Shown piece after piece: positions 10,151 through 21,586 of a stretch of DNA of 64,000 nt (positions within the stretch are counted from its first letter, which is position 1; every line of letters starts with the position of its first letter). Below the pieces are notes generated by a model, which did not search any database, was not told the origin of the DNA, and was given only the letters and a program-made list of their open reading frames with translations. The DNA lies in the NCBI RefSeq assembly GCF_000004075.3, contig NC_026661.2, positions 16,830,307 through 16,894,306 on the forward strand, read 5' to 3'. Source of the DNA: Cucumis sativus. Its lineage: Eukaryota; Streptophyta; Magnoliopsida; Cucurbitales; Cucurbitaceae. A program made the position numbers and the translations under genes.

Positions 10151-10584
10151 AGAAATTTGTCTCATTTTAAAAATACACATTTGGCCACAGTTCGACTTGA
10201 GAAATTCTTGCTCTTCATTTCTGCCTACCAAGTAAAAAAAGATAGTAGTATAAACTAATTTTCTTGGACACAATCTTGGAGAATTCTTGTTTTAATTATT
10301 TTTTTTAATAAAAACTTTTATAAACTAAGGACCCTATCTTTAACTAACAACAAATAATGAAAACAAAAAATAAACCTTTAACCTAAGTAAAAAAAAGAAT
10401 AGAACAGATACTCAAAACCAGAAACAGAGGCTCTACAAATCAATTGGTTAGAAATAGTGGGCTTGGACCTCGATGAAAGCCCATGGGTAGTTAAGATTTT
10501 TTTTACCCTAATTCTTTATTCTTTTTATTAGGCTCGTGTTGCATATAAATATTCCCTATTTGTACCTTTTTTATTATCAGAAAA

Positions 10585-11402
10585 TGTTAAATTTGATAGT
10601 ATGGAGTTCTATCTCAAAACCAATTGACAACGAGAGGAGTAATTCATCTATCTTACATGGAGTATGAGTCTCCTTAGTTTTTCCAATGTAGGACTCTCAA
10701 CTTCTCCAACATGCCCCCTCAAGATGGTGTCTTTGGGTTCACCTATCTTGGACTATGGGTTCACCTATCTTGGACCGAATACCCATTTGGATTTCTTGAA
10801 CTCCGATACCATGTTAAACCACCAATTCACCCAAAAGCTTAAGCTAGTGGTTGAAAGCAAATTTAATTATATATCACCAACACTCATCCTCACTTGTGGG
10901 CATAAAATATTTGAAAGGCACAATACGTGGAAATCGGTTTTAATTGGGGTGGTAACAAAAATGTCGAGGCTTAAACACTGGACCACCTGCTCCGATACTA
11001 TTTGGTGGTTTAATATGGTATCAGAGCAAGTGGTCTAGGAAGGTTCTATGTTCAAGCCCCTGCATTGTCGTTTACTCCCCAATTAAAATCAATTTCCACT
11101 TGTTGGGCTTTTCAAATATTTCAAACCCAAAAGTGAGGTAAAATTGATTCCACTTGTTGGACCTTTCAAATATTTCAACCCCACAAGTGAAGGAGAGTGT
11201 TGGTGATATATAATTAAATTTGCCTTCAACCACTAGCTTAAGCTTTTGGATGAATTGGTGGTTAAATAGATACCATATTAAATTTGATAGTACGGGGTTT
11301 CATCTCAAAACCAATTGACAATAAGAGAAGTAACCTATCTATCTTATATGAAGTATGAGTCTCCTTGGTTTTTCCAATGTGGGACTTTCAACTTCTCCAA
11401 TA
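10585..11402 (+). mobile_element. TRIM-like fossil: about 127-bp LTR pair around a long palindrome
   Basis: A direct repeat of about 127 bp occurs at 10585-10711 and 11275-11402. The left copy has TG..CA ends, and the pair is flanked by the five-base direct repeat GAAAA (10580-10584 and 11403-11407), the size made by LTR-element integrases. The interior of 563 bp has no gag or pol, so this would be a terminal-repeat retrotransposon in miniature or a cross-mobilised unit. The two LTRs differ at roughly 13 percent of sites by eye, nearly all transitions, which points to an old, methylated copy. The interior is an inverted repeat listed separately. Confidence 0.65.
10812..11265. repeat. Imperfect inverted repeat, arms about 190 and 250 bp
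   Basis: 10812-11000 is matched in reverse complement by 11016-11265 (for example AAGCTTAAGCTAGTGGTTGA on the left against its complement near 11225, and ATTATATATCACCAACACTC near 10870 against its complement near 11205). The right arm has one extra internal copy of a 60-bp piece ending in a TTTCAAATATTTCAA block. At the turn lies TGGTATCAGAGC, the sequence complementary to initiator tRNA-Met used as primer site by many plant LTR elements, followed by a box-B-like GTTCAAGCCCC. A transcript would fold into a long hairpin. Confidence 0.75.
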
Positions 11403-11409
11403 GAAAATG

Positions 11410-13380
11410 ATAAGAAACAAATATCATGGTTTTTCTTCCAATACTCGAGTTTTCATGTAAAGTTATGTGTTCTTTGTCTCTACTTTCAATACAACTATCT
11501 GATTAACATCAGATTGTATGATAGAGTATTTTCAGTAATCAAATACGAGCATGTTTAGTGGAAAGCTTCGTCAAAATAATACAGGAGGAATTTACCTTGA
11601 TCATTCCCGCTGCAAAGATGGTCATATCCCTTTCACTAGCAGCATAAACTATTCATTTCATTCCCTGTTATAACAAAACCATGGCAGGTTATACATACAT
11701 TACGAAACAAATATAGCATGGAGTACACTCTTCATTGAAAATGTGAGTTGTACACAAAAATAAGAGAGCCCCATAGTCAAGAGAGTCCAAAAAACACATT
11801 TCGATTGGATTTACATAAAAAATAATACATATGTATATATATATAAAAGAAAAAAAACTTAAGTTACAAAATGTTTAGAAAAAAGTCTCTCTTAAAAGTC
11901 ACAAACAGAAAACTTTACTATACTACTAAAGTATTAATGCACTGTCATTCATTATTAGTGACGTCATCAACATTTAAAAGTACATCCCAACAAATCAAGG
12001 ATATTAAGTGGCTTTCCCCAGAACTTCCCAACAAATGTGTAATGAATAAGTGTATGAAATAAACCCGCTAATCAATTTTTGCACAGGCAATAATTTGTGG
12101 ATGTGACTTTATTTATGAACCTTATAGAAAATAGTTAGTCCAAAGAAGGCCTAAGTTAAGGCTAAAGTTTTCGAGTTTTATTTTTCCAAATAGCCTAAAA
12201 AGCATCCTCCAAAGCGGTGGAACAACAAATTTCCAAGAAAATCCCCAATGAATCAAACGTTCACTTCATAGAGTCTCTCCTTCATCTCTAATGTGTTAAT
12301 TTTTCGTCATGGAATAACCCATCCACCAGCATCAACATTTCGAAACATACTAATAAGAACAACTATTGTTAATGGCTAGATTGTAGACCACACACCCTCA
12401 TGCACACACAAAATTTTGTTAGAAATAGAAATCAAGAACTATAAAATTTGCCAATCTGGACTTTAAACACAAACAATACATTAAAAGGATTAAGTTTCAC
12501 ACAACCAGCAGCAAAAGAGAGTTAGTAAAAGGAGGAAAAAAGAAATTAAAGTACCTCAGAAACAATAAGATCATTAGAATCTCTTCTGGATAAGTGTGGT
12601 CATTACAATCTTCTGAAATATACAAAGTAAAGAGAAAATACCAGCAGAAGAAAGCTCTCTTCCTTTTGATACGTCCAAAACTGATGGAATTCAAACCTCA
12701 AAAGACTACAACAACTGTTAAATTTAGAGAGAAAACCAAAACAAAGTGTTAAGTCATCAGGTCAGTAGAAACTTGAACATTCCATCTAGGGAATGAAAAG
12801 ATCGAGAAGGAAAAAAGCACTTTGCATGAAATGAGCATCAGATTGAACTCCAACCGCGAATCACAAGCAATAAAGCTTACCAAAGACGTGGAGGGCAGTG
12901 AAAAAGTGGAAATAGCATAGACTCATGAAGCAACGATGGAAACAATATTCAAGCTAGGAGCATTGTCAATGTAAAACCTTGGCATGTTTCTATCACTGCT
13001 CGATCCTTCAACTACGAGTCAAGTAAAGGCGGTGAAAACTGGAGCCGAGACGGTAGAGGTGAAGGCTCTGTCATCATCGCAAAGTCTTGTGAAGTGACAA
13101 CATCGGAGACAGAAGCAGAGGAGGATAGGGAGTGGGATTGGAAAGTGCCTCTTGCCATAGATTTGAGAATTAGAGAAGATAAAAAATATGTGTGAAATTG
13201 GAGAGAAACTAGAGTGATGGGAAATGGAAAAAAAAATAAGTTTGGAGCACTAATGGCACTACTCAATATTCTAAAATTTGAAGCGCGCTGCAAAAATTTT
13301 AAGATTTTCTTCCAACTCTTCTCTTCTGCTTTTTTCCCTCCCATTTCCATAGTGGTTTTTAAGATAATGTTGAGAGTGCA
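11410..13380. other. Spacer with scattered exon-like islands, minus strand
   Basis: No intact gene. On the minus strand there are short islands with splice-like edges: 11594-11665 (acceptor CAG, then MTIFAAGMIK, then GTAAAT; one in-frame TGA in the island), 12555-12612 (acceptor TATATTTCAG, donor GTACTT) and an open stretch with an ATG at about 13156 (MARGTFQSHS). They could be exons of one decayed gene, perhaps related to the debris at 6860-8011, but I cannot assign a family. The rest is AT-rich filler. Confidence 0.3.
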
Positions 13381-16300
13381 TTAATTTGCTTCCATCTTTT
13401 GAAACAAAGCCTTATCTATTTGTCCCTCTTTACAAAACCCATGGATCATAACGGAATAAGTAACAGCATTTAGTTGAACACCTTGATCCACCATCTCATT
13501 GAACAAATGTTTAGCATCCTCCAATTTTCCACTACGGCAGAATCCATGAATCAAAGAGGTATATGAAATCACATTAGGAATCACTCCAAGAGCTTTCATT
13601 TCCTTGAAAAGTTCTCTTGCCTCGTCTTCCCGTCCATGCTTACAAAGCCCATCTATGATGATACTATAGGAAATAACATCAGGCTTAAAATTAGTCCCAT
13701 ATTGACCAGTGTCACTGAGCATTTTTTTATGCAACTCAAGTGCAGTTTTAATATTCCCTGTTTGACAGAGTCCCTTCATTAGAGTCCCATAAGTAACTAC
13801 ATCAGGCAGACAACCTAACTTTTGCATTTTCATAAACAACTGTGTGGCTTCACTAATCCTATCATTCATACACAACCCTTTAACCAAGGTAGTATACGTC
13901 ACTGTATTAGGAATGCAACCTCTCTGAATCATCACCTCTAGCAACTCGTTAGCCTCGATAACCTTTCCTTCCTTGCAAAGCATATCAATCAACACACTGA
14001 ACGTAGTCACATCAGGTTGAACACCTATATCCACCATCTCATTGAACAAATATTTAGCATCCTTCCACTTTCCACTACGGCAAAATCCATGAATCAAAGA
14101 GGTATATGAAATCACGTCAGGAATCACTCCTAGAGCTTTCATTTCCTTGAAAAGCTCTCTTGCCTCGTCTTCCCGTCCACACTTACAAAGCCCATCTATG
14201 ATGATACTATAGGAAATAGCATTAGGCTTACAATTAATCCCATATGGACTAGTGTCACTTAGCATATTTTTATGCAACTCAAGTGCAATTTTAATATTCC
14301 CACTTTGACAGAGCCCCTTCATTAAAGTCGCACACGTAACTACATTAGGCATACAACCTAACTTTTGCATTTTTAGAAATAACTGTGTGGCTTTACTAAT
14401 TCTATGCTTCATACACAACCCTTTAACCAAGGTAGTACACGTCACTACATCAAGAATGCAACCTCTCTGAATCACTACCTCTAGCAACTTGTTAGCCTCG
14501 ATAACCTTTCCTTTCTTGCAAAGCATATCGATCAACACACTAGATGTAGTCACATCAGGCTGAATACCTACATCCAACATCTCATTAAACAAACATTTAG
14601 CCTTCTCCCACTTTCCACTAAGGCAAAATCCATGAATCAAAGTGGTATATGAAATGACATCTGGCATTATCCCCTGAGCTTTCATTTCCTCGAAAAGTTC
14701 TCTTGCCTCATCTTCCCGCCTATCCTTACAAAGTCCATCAATAATGATACTATAAGAAATAAGAGTAGGCTTACATTTAATCCCATATCGACCGGTGTCA
14801 TTGAGCATTTCTTGATGTAATTGAAGTGCAGTGTTAATATTCCCTGTTTGACAGAGCCCTTTCATTAAAGTCCCATAAGCAATCGCATCAGGCCTACAAC
14901 CTAACTTTTGCATACTCATAAATAGCCGTGTAGCTTCACTAATCCTATGCTTCATACACAAGCCCTTAATCAAGGTACTATAGGTGACTATATCAAGAAT
15001 GCAACCCCTCTGAATCATCACCTCTAGCAACTCGTTGGCCTCAATAACCTTTCCTTCCTTGCAAAGTATATCAATCAACATACTAGACGTAGTCACATCA
15101 GGCCGAATACCTACATCCAACATCTCATTAAACAAACATTTAGCCTTCTCCCACTTTCCACTACGACAAAATCCATGAATCAAAGAGGTATATGAAATGA
15201 CATCTGGCATCATCCCCTGAGCCTTCATTTCCTTGAAAAGTTCTCTTGCCTCGTCTTCTCGCCTATCCTTACAAAGTCCATCAATAATTATACTATAAGA
15301 AATAAGAGTAGGCTTACATTTAATCCCATATTGACTGGTGTCATTGAGCATTTCTTGATGTAAATGAAGTGCAATGTTAATCTTTCCTGTTTGACAGAGC
15401 CCCTTCATTAAAGTCCCATAAGCAATCGCATCAGGCCTACAACCTAACTTTTTCATACTCATAAATAGCTGTGTAGCTTCACTAATCCTATGCTTCATAC
15501 ACAAGCCCTTAATCAAGGTACTATAGGTTACTATATCAAGAATGCAACCTCTATGAACCATCACCTCTAGCAACTCGTTAGCCTCGATAACCTTTCCTTC
15601 CTTGCAAAACATATCGATCAACACACCAGACGTAGTCACATCAGGCTGAATACCTACATCCAGCATCTCATTAAACAAACATTTAGCCTTCTCCCACTTT
15701 CCACTATGGCAAAATCCATGAATCAAAGAGGTATATGAAATGACATCTGGCATCATCCCCTGAGCTTTCATTTCCTTGAAAAGTTCTCTTGCCTCGTCTT
15801 CCCGCCTATCCTTACAAAGTCCATCAATAATGATACTATAAGAAATTAGAGTAGGCTTACAATTAATCCCATATCGACCGGTGTCATTGAGCATTTCTTG
15901 ATGTAATTGAAGTGCAATGTTAATATTCCCTGTTTGACAGAGCCCCTTCATTAAAGTCCCATAAGTAATCGCATCAGGCCTACAACCTAACTTTTGCATA
16001 CTCATAAATAGCCATGTAGCTTCACTAATCCTATGCTCCATACACAAGCCCTTAATCAAGGTACTATAGGTGACTATATCAGGAATGTAACCTCTCCTCA
16101 TAATCCCCGCCATGGCCGCAAGACCTTCGTTAACCCGCTTCACATTACAAAGGCAATTAATCAAGATATTGAATGTGAAGGAATCAGGGAAAAGTCCAGC
16201 TAGGCGCATTTGATTATAGAGAGAAAAGACTTGAGAGTAATGCCTAATCTTAGTAAGCCCGGAAAGTAAATGATTGAAAGAAGAAACGGGAGGGATAGGA

Positions 16301-16407
16301 TTTGAACGCATCATTAGTTGAAAGAAATCTAATGCTTCATTTAAGGTAATCTTACCAGATCTGCAATTCTGTAGAAAGGTGTGAAGAGGGTGTGGAAAGG
16401 AAAGCAT
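13381..16407 (-). CDS. Large RFL-type PPR protein, 1008 aa, with five tandem five-repeat blocks
   Basis: An RNA-binding P-class PPR protein of the RFL clade with about 27 repeats, against 15 in its neighbour. After two leading repeats, five blocks of 181 residues follow, each made of five PPR motifs in the same order (IVTYSTLIKGLC, AIAYGTLMKGLC with a long end NDTGRYGINCKP, LISYSIIIDGLC, VISYTSLIHGFC, VTTSSVLIDMLCKEGK). The anchor TACACAAGCC/TACACAACCC (plus strand) recurs at 16041, 15498, 14955, 14412 and 13869, exactly 543 bp apart. Blocks 1-3 are most alike; 4 and 5 pair with each other. The protein stops inside the 27th repeat (QKMEAN), losing the last two repeats and tail. Upstream of the ATG at 16407 the DNA still encodes a presequence-like peptide in frame (IPSTNHPKCLSQPLES) but has no upstream ATG before a stop. 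It may lack a targeting peptide. Single exon; expression and function unknown. Confidence 0.85.
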   Translation of the reverse strand: MLSFPHPLHTFLQNCRSGKITLNEALDFFQLMMRSNPIPPVSSFNHLLSGLTKIRHYSQVFSLYNQMRLAGLFPDSFTFNILINCLCNVKRVNEGLAAMAGIMRRGYIPDIVTYSTLIKGLCMEHRISEATWLFMSMQKLGCRPDAITYGTLMKGLCQTGNINIALQLHQEMLNDTGRYGINCKPTLISYSIIIDGLCKDRREDEARELFKEMKAQGMMPDVISYTSLIHGFCHSGKWEKAKCLFNEMLDVGIQPDVTTSGVLIDMFCKEGKVIEANELLEVMVHRGCILDIVTYSTLIKGLCMKHRISEATQLFMSMKKLGCRPDAIAYGTLMKGLCQTGKINIALHLHQEMLNDTSQYGIKCKPTLISYSIIIDGLCKDRREDEARELFKEMKAQGMMPDVISYTSLIHGFCRSGKWEKAKCLFNEMLDVGIRPDVTTSSMLIDILCKEGKVIEANELLEVMIQRGCILDIVTYSTLIKGLCMKHRISEATRLFMSMQKLGCRPDAIAYGTLMKGLCQTGNINTALQLHQEMLNDTGRYGIKCKPTLISYSIIIDGLCKDRREDEARELFEEMKAQGIMPDVISYTTLIHGFCLSGKWEKAKCLFNEMLDVGIQPDVTTSSVLIDMLCKKGKVIEANKLLEVVIQRGCILDVVTCTTLVKGLCMKHRISKATQLFLKMQKLGCMPNVVTCATLMKGLCQSGNIKIALELHKNMLSDTSPYGINCKPNAISYSIIIDGLCKCGREDEARELFKEMKALGVIPDVISYTSLIHGFCRSGKWKDAKYLFNEMVDIGVQPDVTTFSVLIDMLCKEGKVIEANELLEVMIQRGCIPNTVTYTTLVKGLCMNDRISEATQLFMKMQKLGCLPDVVTYGTLMKGLCQTGNIKTALELHKKMLSDTGQYGTNFKPDVISYSIIIDGLCKHGREDEARELFKEMKALGVIPNVISYTSLIHGFCRSGKLEDAKHLFNEMVDQGVQLNAVTYSVMIHGFCKEGQIDKALFQKMEAN

Positions 16408-19113
16408 CGTATTCAGGTTTTCCGGCGAAATTGGGTGTGATTCAAGTGGTTGGGATAGGCATTTGGGATGATTTGTAGACGGAATTGGAGGTGGTGGCAG
16501 CGTTTATTTGAAAGTGATGATTTGATTTGTGGTTTTGTGTTTATGCTTTGAGAGACTCTCCGTTTGCGTGACCTAATCTTCACTTTTAATTTTTCCTTTT
16601 CTTTTTTAAAAATACTGAGGGGTGGCTACGTTACTCACTCGCCTCTTCTTCACAAATAACTAAAAATCAAAACTAAGAAAACGAGAGATTTATATGGAAA
16701 ATATGATACAGAAGCCCTTTTTTGAGAAGAGAATTCCTAATTTTCCATCATAAAACTCCAAATCAATATGATTTTAACTAAAGAATCGACTTAAACACGA
16801 ATTTATTAAGGATCAAATCTCTAAGATAAGAACAAATTCTATACCAAAAATTCGAGCACTACACAAAAAGGATCAATCTTACTTGAATGTTGAAAAGACT
16901 ACCAGTCTGTTTGGAATGACTTAAGAAAAAAATGTTTTCTACAAAATACGTTTTCATTTAAACATTTTGTTAGAAAACTCTTTGAAAGAAAAACAAGGGT
17001 GTTTGGCAACTTCTTTTTTAAAGGGTAATCTTAAGTACAAATTTGTTTGATTTGTAATTGAGTAAAAGATATGTACGTATAATTTGTTCATGGATATTTT
17101 GATAGAAGTTTGACAACAATCATCAAAGAAAGTGGTTTGAGGTGGTCAGGCATAGCCACTATAAAATGATAATTTGGCAAGAGGGGTCATTGGAAGTCAA
17201 ATGAGGACAGTCACAAAAAAATAGTTGTTGGCAGTTGGCTTATAACAATCATAGAAAAACAATTTACAAAAGTTGACTTGTAATGTTACCATAAAACAAT
17301 TGACAAAACTAAGCCAACAACCGTCACAGAAAAATGACCAACAAAAGTTGATAGATAGCGGCCACGAAAAAACGGTGAAAGAAAGTTAGCCAACGACAGT
17401 TAATAGAGATGGTTGGTGAGGATAATTGAAGGAGTTGGTCACAAGATTTATTTTTCTAAAAGTTAGTTTTAGGTGTTTATCTTAAACCACATTATTTTAT
17501 ACATTCATTTTTTCAAAATTTATTTTAGGTGTTGGGCAAACACATGATCTTTAAATTAACCTACTTAAATGTTATTGAAAATGATAAAATTGAAAGAATA
17601 TTTAAATTAGAAATTATTAAATACAAATGATATCAACTATTTGTGTTAATAATAGATAAACTTATGGTTTAATATCTAAAAAATAATTTGTATTAATTAT
17701 GACTGGCAAACTTTTTCAAATTACAAAATTAGTGAAAAATATTGTTTACAAATATTAGAAACTTAAAAAAATAAAAAATATTTATGATGAAGAGGGATCA
17801 ACGGGTGCATCCAACACATTTTTGGCACTCTTGTCACACTAAAGTCTATCATTAATAATTGATTTTGAAATTTTGTTATATTTACAAGTAGTTTGATTTC
17901 TTTTATTAGGTTAGAAAACACACTTTTAACTATTCAATTTATTTTATTTCTTACTTAAAATTAGTGTGAAATAAAATTATCAAAAATAGGAAAATTAACA
18001 AAAAAAAAAAAAATTCAACTGTAAAGATTTTTGTTAAATGTATATATTGATTTTTTTATAATAAAACCCATTTAGTTAACTGATAGTAATGGCTTGAAAT
18101 AATTAAAAGTGAAATAATCATTAACTTAATTTGTACTAATTACCAAATAATTTTGATTAATCATAGTTATGTATTAATTGTTTGATTAAATGGGTTGAGG
18201 TCAATCACCATTGTGTCCGGCCAAAGCCAAACCAACCCTCCCATCAATACCTAATCTTGATGATTGTTTCTTTGTCCTTATTAACAAATCACTCTCGTCT
18301 CATATATCTCGATGATTGCCTTTTCGTCTCGATTAAAATACATTAAGTTGTCTGTGGGCCTTTGTTGATGATCATATATTGTCGACTTAAATATATTTTT
18401 TGATGGGCTATTTCATCAAGAAATTAACTAGTGCCAAAATTTAAAATTGACAATTACTTTATGGACAATATTCGCCAAGTAATGTGACATTCTTGGTATG
18501 TATTGTCCGTCCATCAAGAAAGGTTTTCTTGACAGTTTTTATCCGTCAACGAAACAACAACTCGAGAACTCATACTTTTTAACATTTTTGCCTATTTTTT
18601 CAACAAAATAATAACGGATATTTTCTTGACGTACATGAATGTCAAGATAAATATTGCATAAAAAAATTATGGTTTTTTTGTCATGGACATCAATAAATCA
18701 AAATTTACACACGTCAAGAAAAGATCATAAATTTGTAGTAGTGCGTACAATTTGGATTGGATTATCAATATATTTGGGTTGGATAAGGTTGTTTTCTGAG
18801 TTAATGTAAAATAACCCAAACCTAACTCGAACCATCGTGAACTTAATATTAACTATAAAATGTATAATTTGTTTTTTTACTATTGATATGCAATTATATA
18901 TACATATATTTATTTTAGTTTTATTTAAGAAAAAATTACATAAATATAATAAAATGGCTAAATATTTAGGGCGTGTATAACAATTTACGAAAAGCCCGTT
19001 AAGCCAAATTGGATTTTGATTATTGCATAACAATTTTTGAGTTCATTTTCTTCTTCTTCTTTGCCATTTATATTATTGTTTTTTATATTCATATTATTAA
19101 TTTCTTCATATTA
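16408..19113. other. Gene-free region upstream of the large RFL gene
   Basis: 16408-16560 is the likely 5' leader and promoter of the minus-strand PPR gene. The remainder is AT-rich repeat sequence. 17100-17460 has several near-repeats of GCCAACAA/GTCAC type in both orientations, probably an unclassified MITE. 18400-18743 has repeated CAAGAAA / TTGACG words and ends in TTTGTAGTAGTG, like one end of a CACTA-type element whose other end I could not find. Confidence 0.45.
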
Positions 19114-20039
19114 CACTACAAGAAAATTGAGATCTCTGACGCACAAAAACATTGGAAGATATATAAAAAGGCGTTGGAAAAAGATTTATTGACGCATAAT
19201 TTCCCGTTAAGATTGAAGTGGGGAAAAGATCTCCCGATACTACATTTTGTGAGTAAAAAAATCCTTTATTTAAAAAAAATTGCAACCTATACAAAAAATC
19301 AGAATGAAAAACGAATAGAAAATTAGAAGAAAATGAATGGAAAACAGAGAAATTAGAAGAAACCGAGAGAGTAACACATATATTTAATATTACCTTAAAC
19401 CAAAAAAAAAGTAAAAACAAACACTTACTAGCGAGGAGCAGACGACAACTCATAAGCATCGACGACAACAACAAGTAACAGACGGTGGACAGCAAGAGAC
19501 GACGGACCTTAAGGGAGAGAAACATCCGAGTAAAAAGGAGAAGAAATTAAAAGAAAGAAGGGTGAGAGATTTTTTTATGGTATTTGGGTTTCTAAAGGAA
19601 AACTTCTGACGTCGTGCAGAAAGGCGTTGGGGGAAGTTTAAAATTTTTAAAAGAATTTAAACTTTTTTCGATGTCATGCATAACGTCATCGGGAGAAGTT
19701 TAATTTTTTTTAAGAAAGTAAACTTTTCTCTACATCCTTACGCATGACGATGGGAGAATAAGTTTAACTTTTTAAAAAAGTTCACACTTTCCCCCGACGC
19801 TATGCATAACGATGTCGGAAAAAGTTTACGTTTTTAAAAAAATTAAACTTCTCTTGACGCCATGCACAACGACGTTGGGATAAGTTTAAAATTTTCTTTT
19901 ATTAATTATCTTATACTGACGGCGTCTTACGTCACGTCGAAATTGTTAACGTTTCTTAATGGAACTTCAACGGTGTCGGGAGAAGCTTTTTCTACCGACG
20001 TGCATGTTGTAGTCGGGAAATACATATTTTCTCGTAGTG
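19114..20039. mobile_element. Non-autonomous CACTA (En/Spm) element, 926 bp
   Basis: The left end CACTACAAGAAAATT and the right end ATTTTCTCGTAGTG form a terminal inverted repeat with the CACTA signature, and the element is flanked by the three-base target duplication TTA (19111-19113 and 20040-20042). The right half holds about five diverged subterminal repeats of roughly 65 bp carrying words such as GACGCCATGCACAACGACG and AAGTTTAA. No transposase domain is present: the open stretches inside (19009-19326 plus strand, 19106-19525 minus strand) show no family pattern. It depends on a transposase from elsewhere. Confidence 0.85.
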
Positions 20040-20042
20040 TTA

Positions 20043-21586
20043 TTACTTTTCATTCTTCTTATTTCTACTTCTTGTTTGCAATTTATTCATTTCCTCTTTC
20101 AGGGTTTCTTCATTCTTCTTCATCTTTTATCTTTTTTCTTCTTCTTGGTACAATATCTAAACGATATTAATATAGGATCTAAACGACCATGTATCAATAT
20201 CTAAATAATCAATTGTCTATCCTAGATAGACAGAGATAAACCACAATCACTAATAGATCGCTTAGCTTTGGTACAATATCGTTTAGACTGAGTACAAGAT
20301 CTTTTAGACTAACTACAGTGATATAAGATCGTTTAGATTAGGTACAATGGTACAAAATCGTTTAGTGGTATAAAGATCGTTTAGACTGGATACAAAATCT
20401 TTTTTCACACGTATGTGACTCATTAATTGCGGGATATTTTTATTATTTTACATTGTGAGCTTGTAAGTTTTTTCATTTTTTAAAATTGTTCCATGTAATG
20501 TAAATTTTTTGGTGTTTTGCTTTATTTTTGAAGAAAAAAACACTTTTATTTAATCTAAACTCTTTTTTCTGTATTTTCGATCTTTAATATTTGATTATTA
20601 TAGTTAATTAGAAAATATTATATTTAAATTTGATGAAATTATGTTAGCAAGTCATTTTGGTTCGTCATGTGTCCCTATATAGTAATTGTCAAATCAATGA
20701 TTCCATCATATAGTTTGCATTTAATAGTTATGTCATACCATAAATATAATAAAAAATAATTTATGTATATGAATAATACCGCTATCAGTACACTCAATAG
20801 AAAAAGGAAAATTATCTGACTTTAAAATTCATATCAATTATATCTACCTCATGGTATTGACATGTTCTCTTAACTATTTTTAGTTCTAATTCGAATATAA
20901 TTACTTTTTGTTTTATAAAATTTATATTTGTTTGTATATCATCATTACCAAAGTCTCTACACAGATAGTTAAATTTCAAAAAATGGTCTTCTTTTGATAA
21001 GTATTTGGTTGAATCTCGATATGTATTCATCTCGTCTTTTCCTTGTAAAAAAGAATTTAAATATGTATCAATTTAAACCTTGAATTTTCATAATTTTATC
21101 AATTTGGATACACTTAAATTAATATATTTATTAAAGTTTAAGATTTAAATCAATACATGACTTAAAATAATATGAAACTTTTTATAAAAGGTTGTTTTAA
21201 TTTTGATAACAAATTCGTTCATTATTTTGGTTATTGAGCTCTAAGAAGGTGAAAGTTTTGATCAACATAAATGAATCAAAATATAAATTGAGAAAGAGGG
21301 ATTGGACACAAGATCTAGATTTCTTGTTCTCAATTGCATAATAATAGTTGTGAGTTCTTGTTGGTCTAAAATGAAAGAAAGTTGAGAGTATTGAACTAAT
21401 TCAAAGCCATTAAGAAATATAGGAACTAAAATCAACTATGAAGCATGAAATAATCCTAAATTCTATTTAATTTGTTTTTTCTTTAAATAAGAGAATAGGG
21501 TGAACTAAATTTGAATGAAACCGTGCTCGTGGTGGTGGTGGTGGTCGTCACCTTCTTCATCTACTTGATGAAAAACTCATTTCATA
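20043..21586. other. Spacer with ATCGTTTAGA-type repeats
   Basis: 20155-20405 contains at least six forms of a word close to GATCGTTTAGACT plus GTACAA, spaced 25-40 bp. The same word family returns at 58890-59200. 20410-21500 is AT-rich with no gene seen. A short GGT run lies at 21530-21550. Confidence 0.5.

Noticed and set aside
10664-11038. 124-codon open frame starting MSLLSFSNVG
   Set aside because: It runs from LTR-like repeat into palindrome sequence and reflects repeat DNA, not a gene.
18360-18743. Complete CACTA element ending TTTGTAGTAGTG
   Set aside because: Only one end could be found and no target duplication, so it is mentioned in the spacer entry only.
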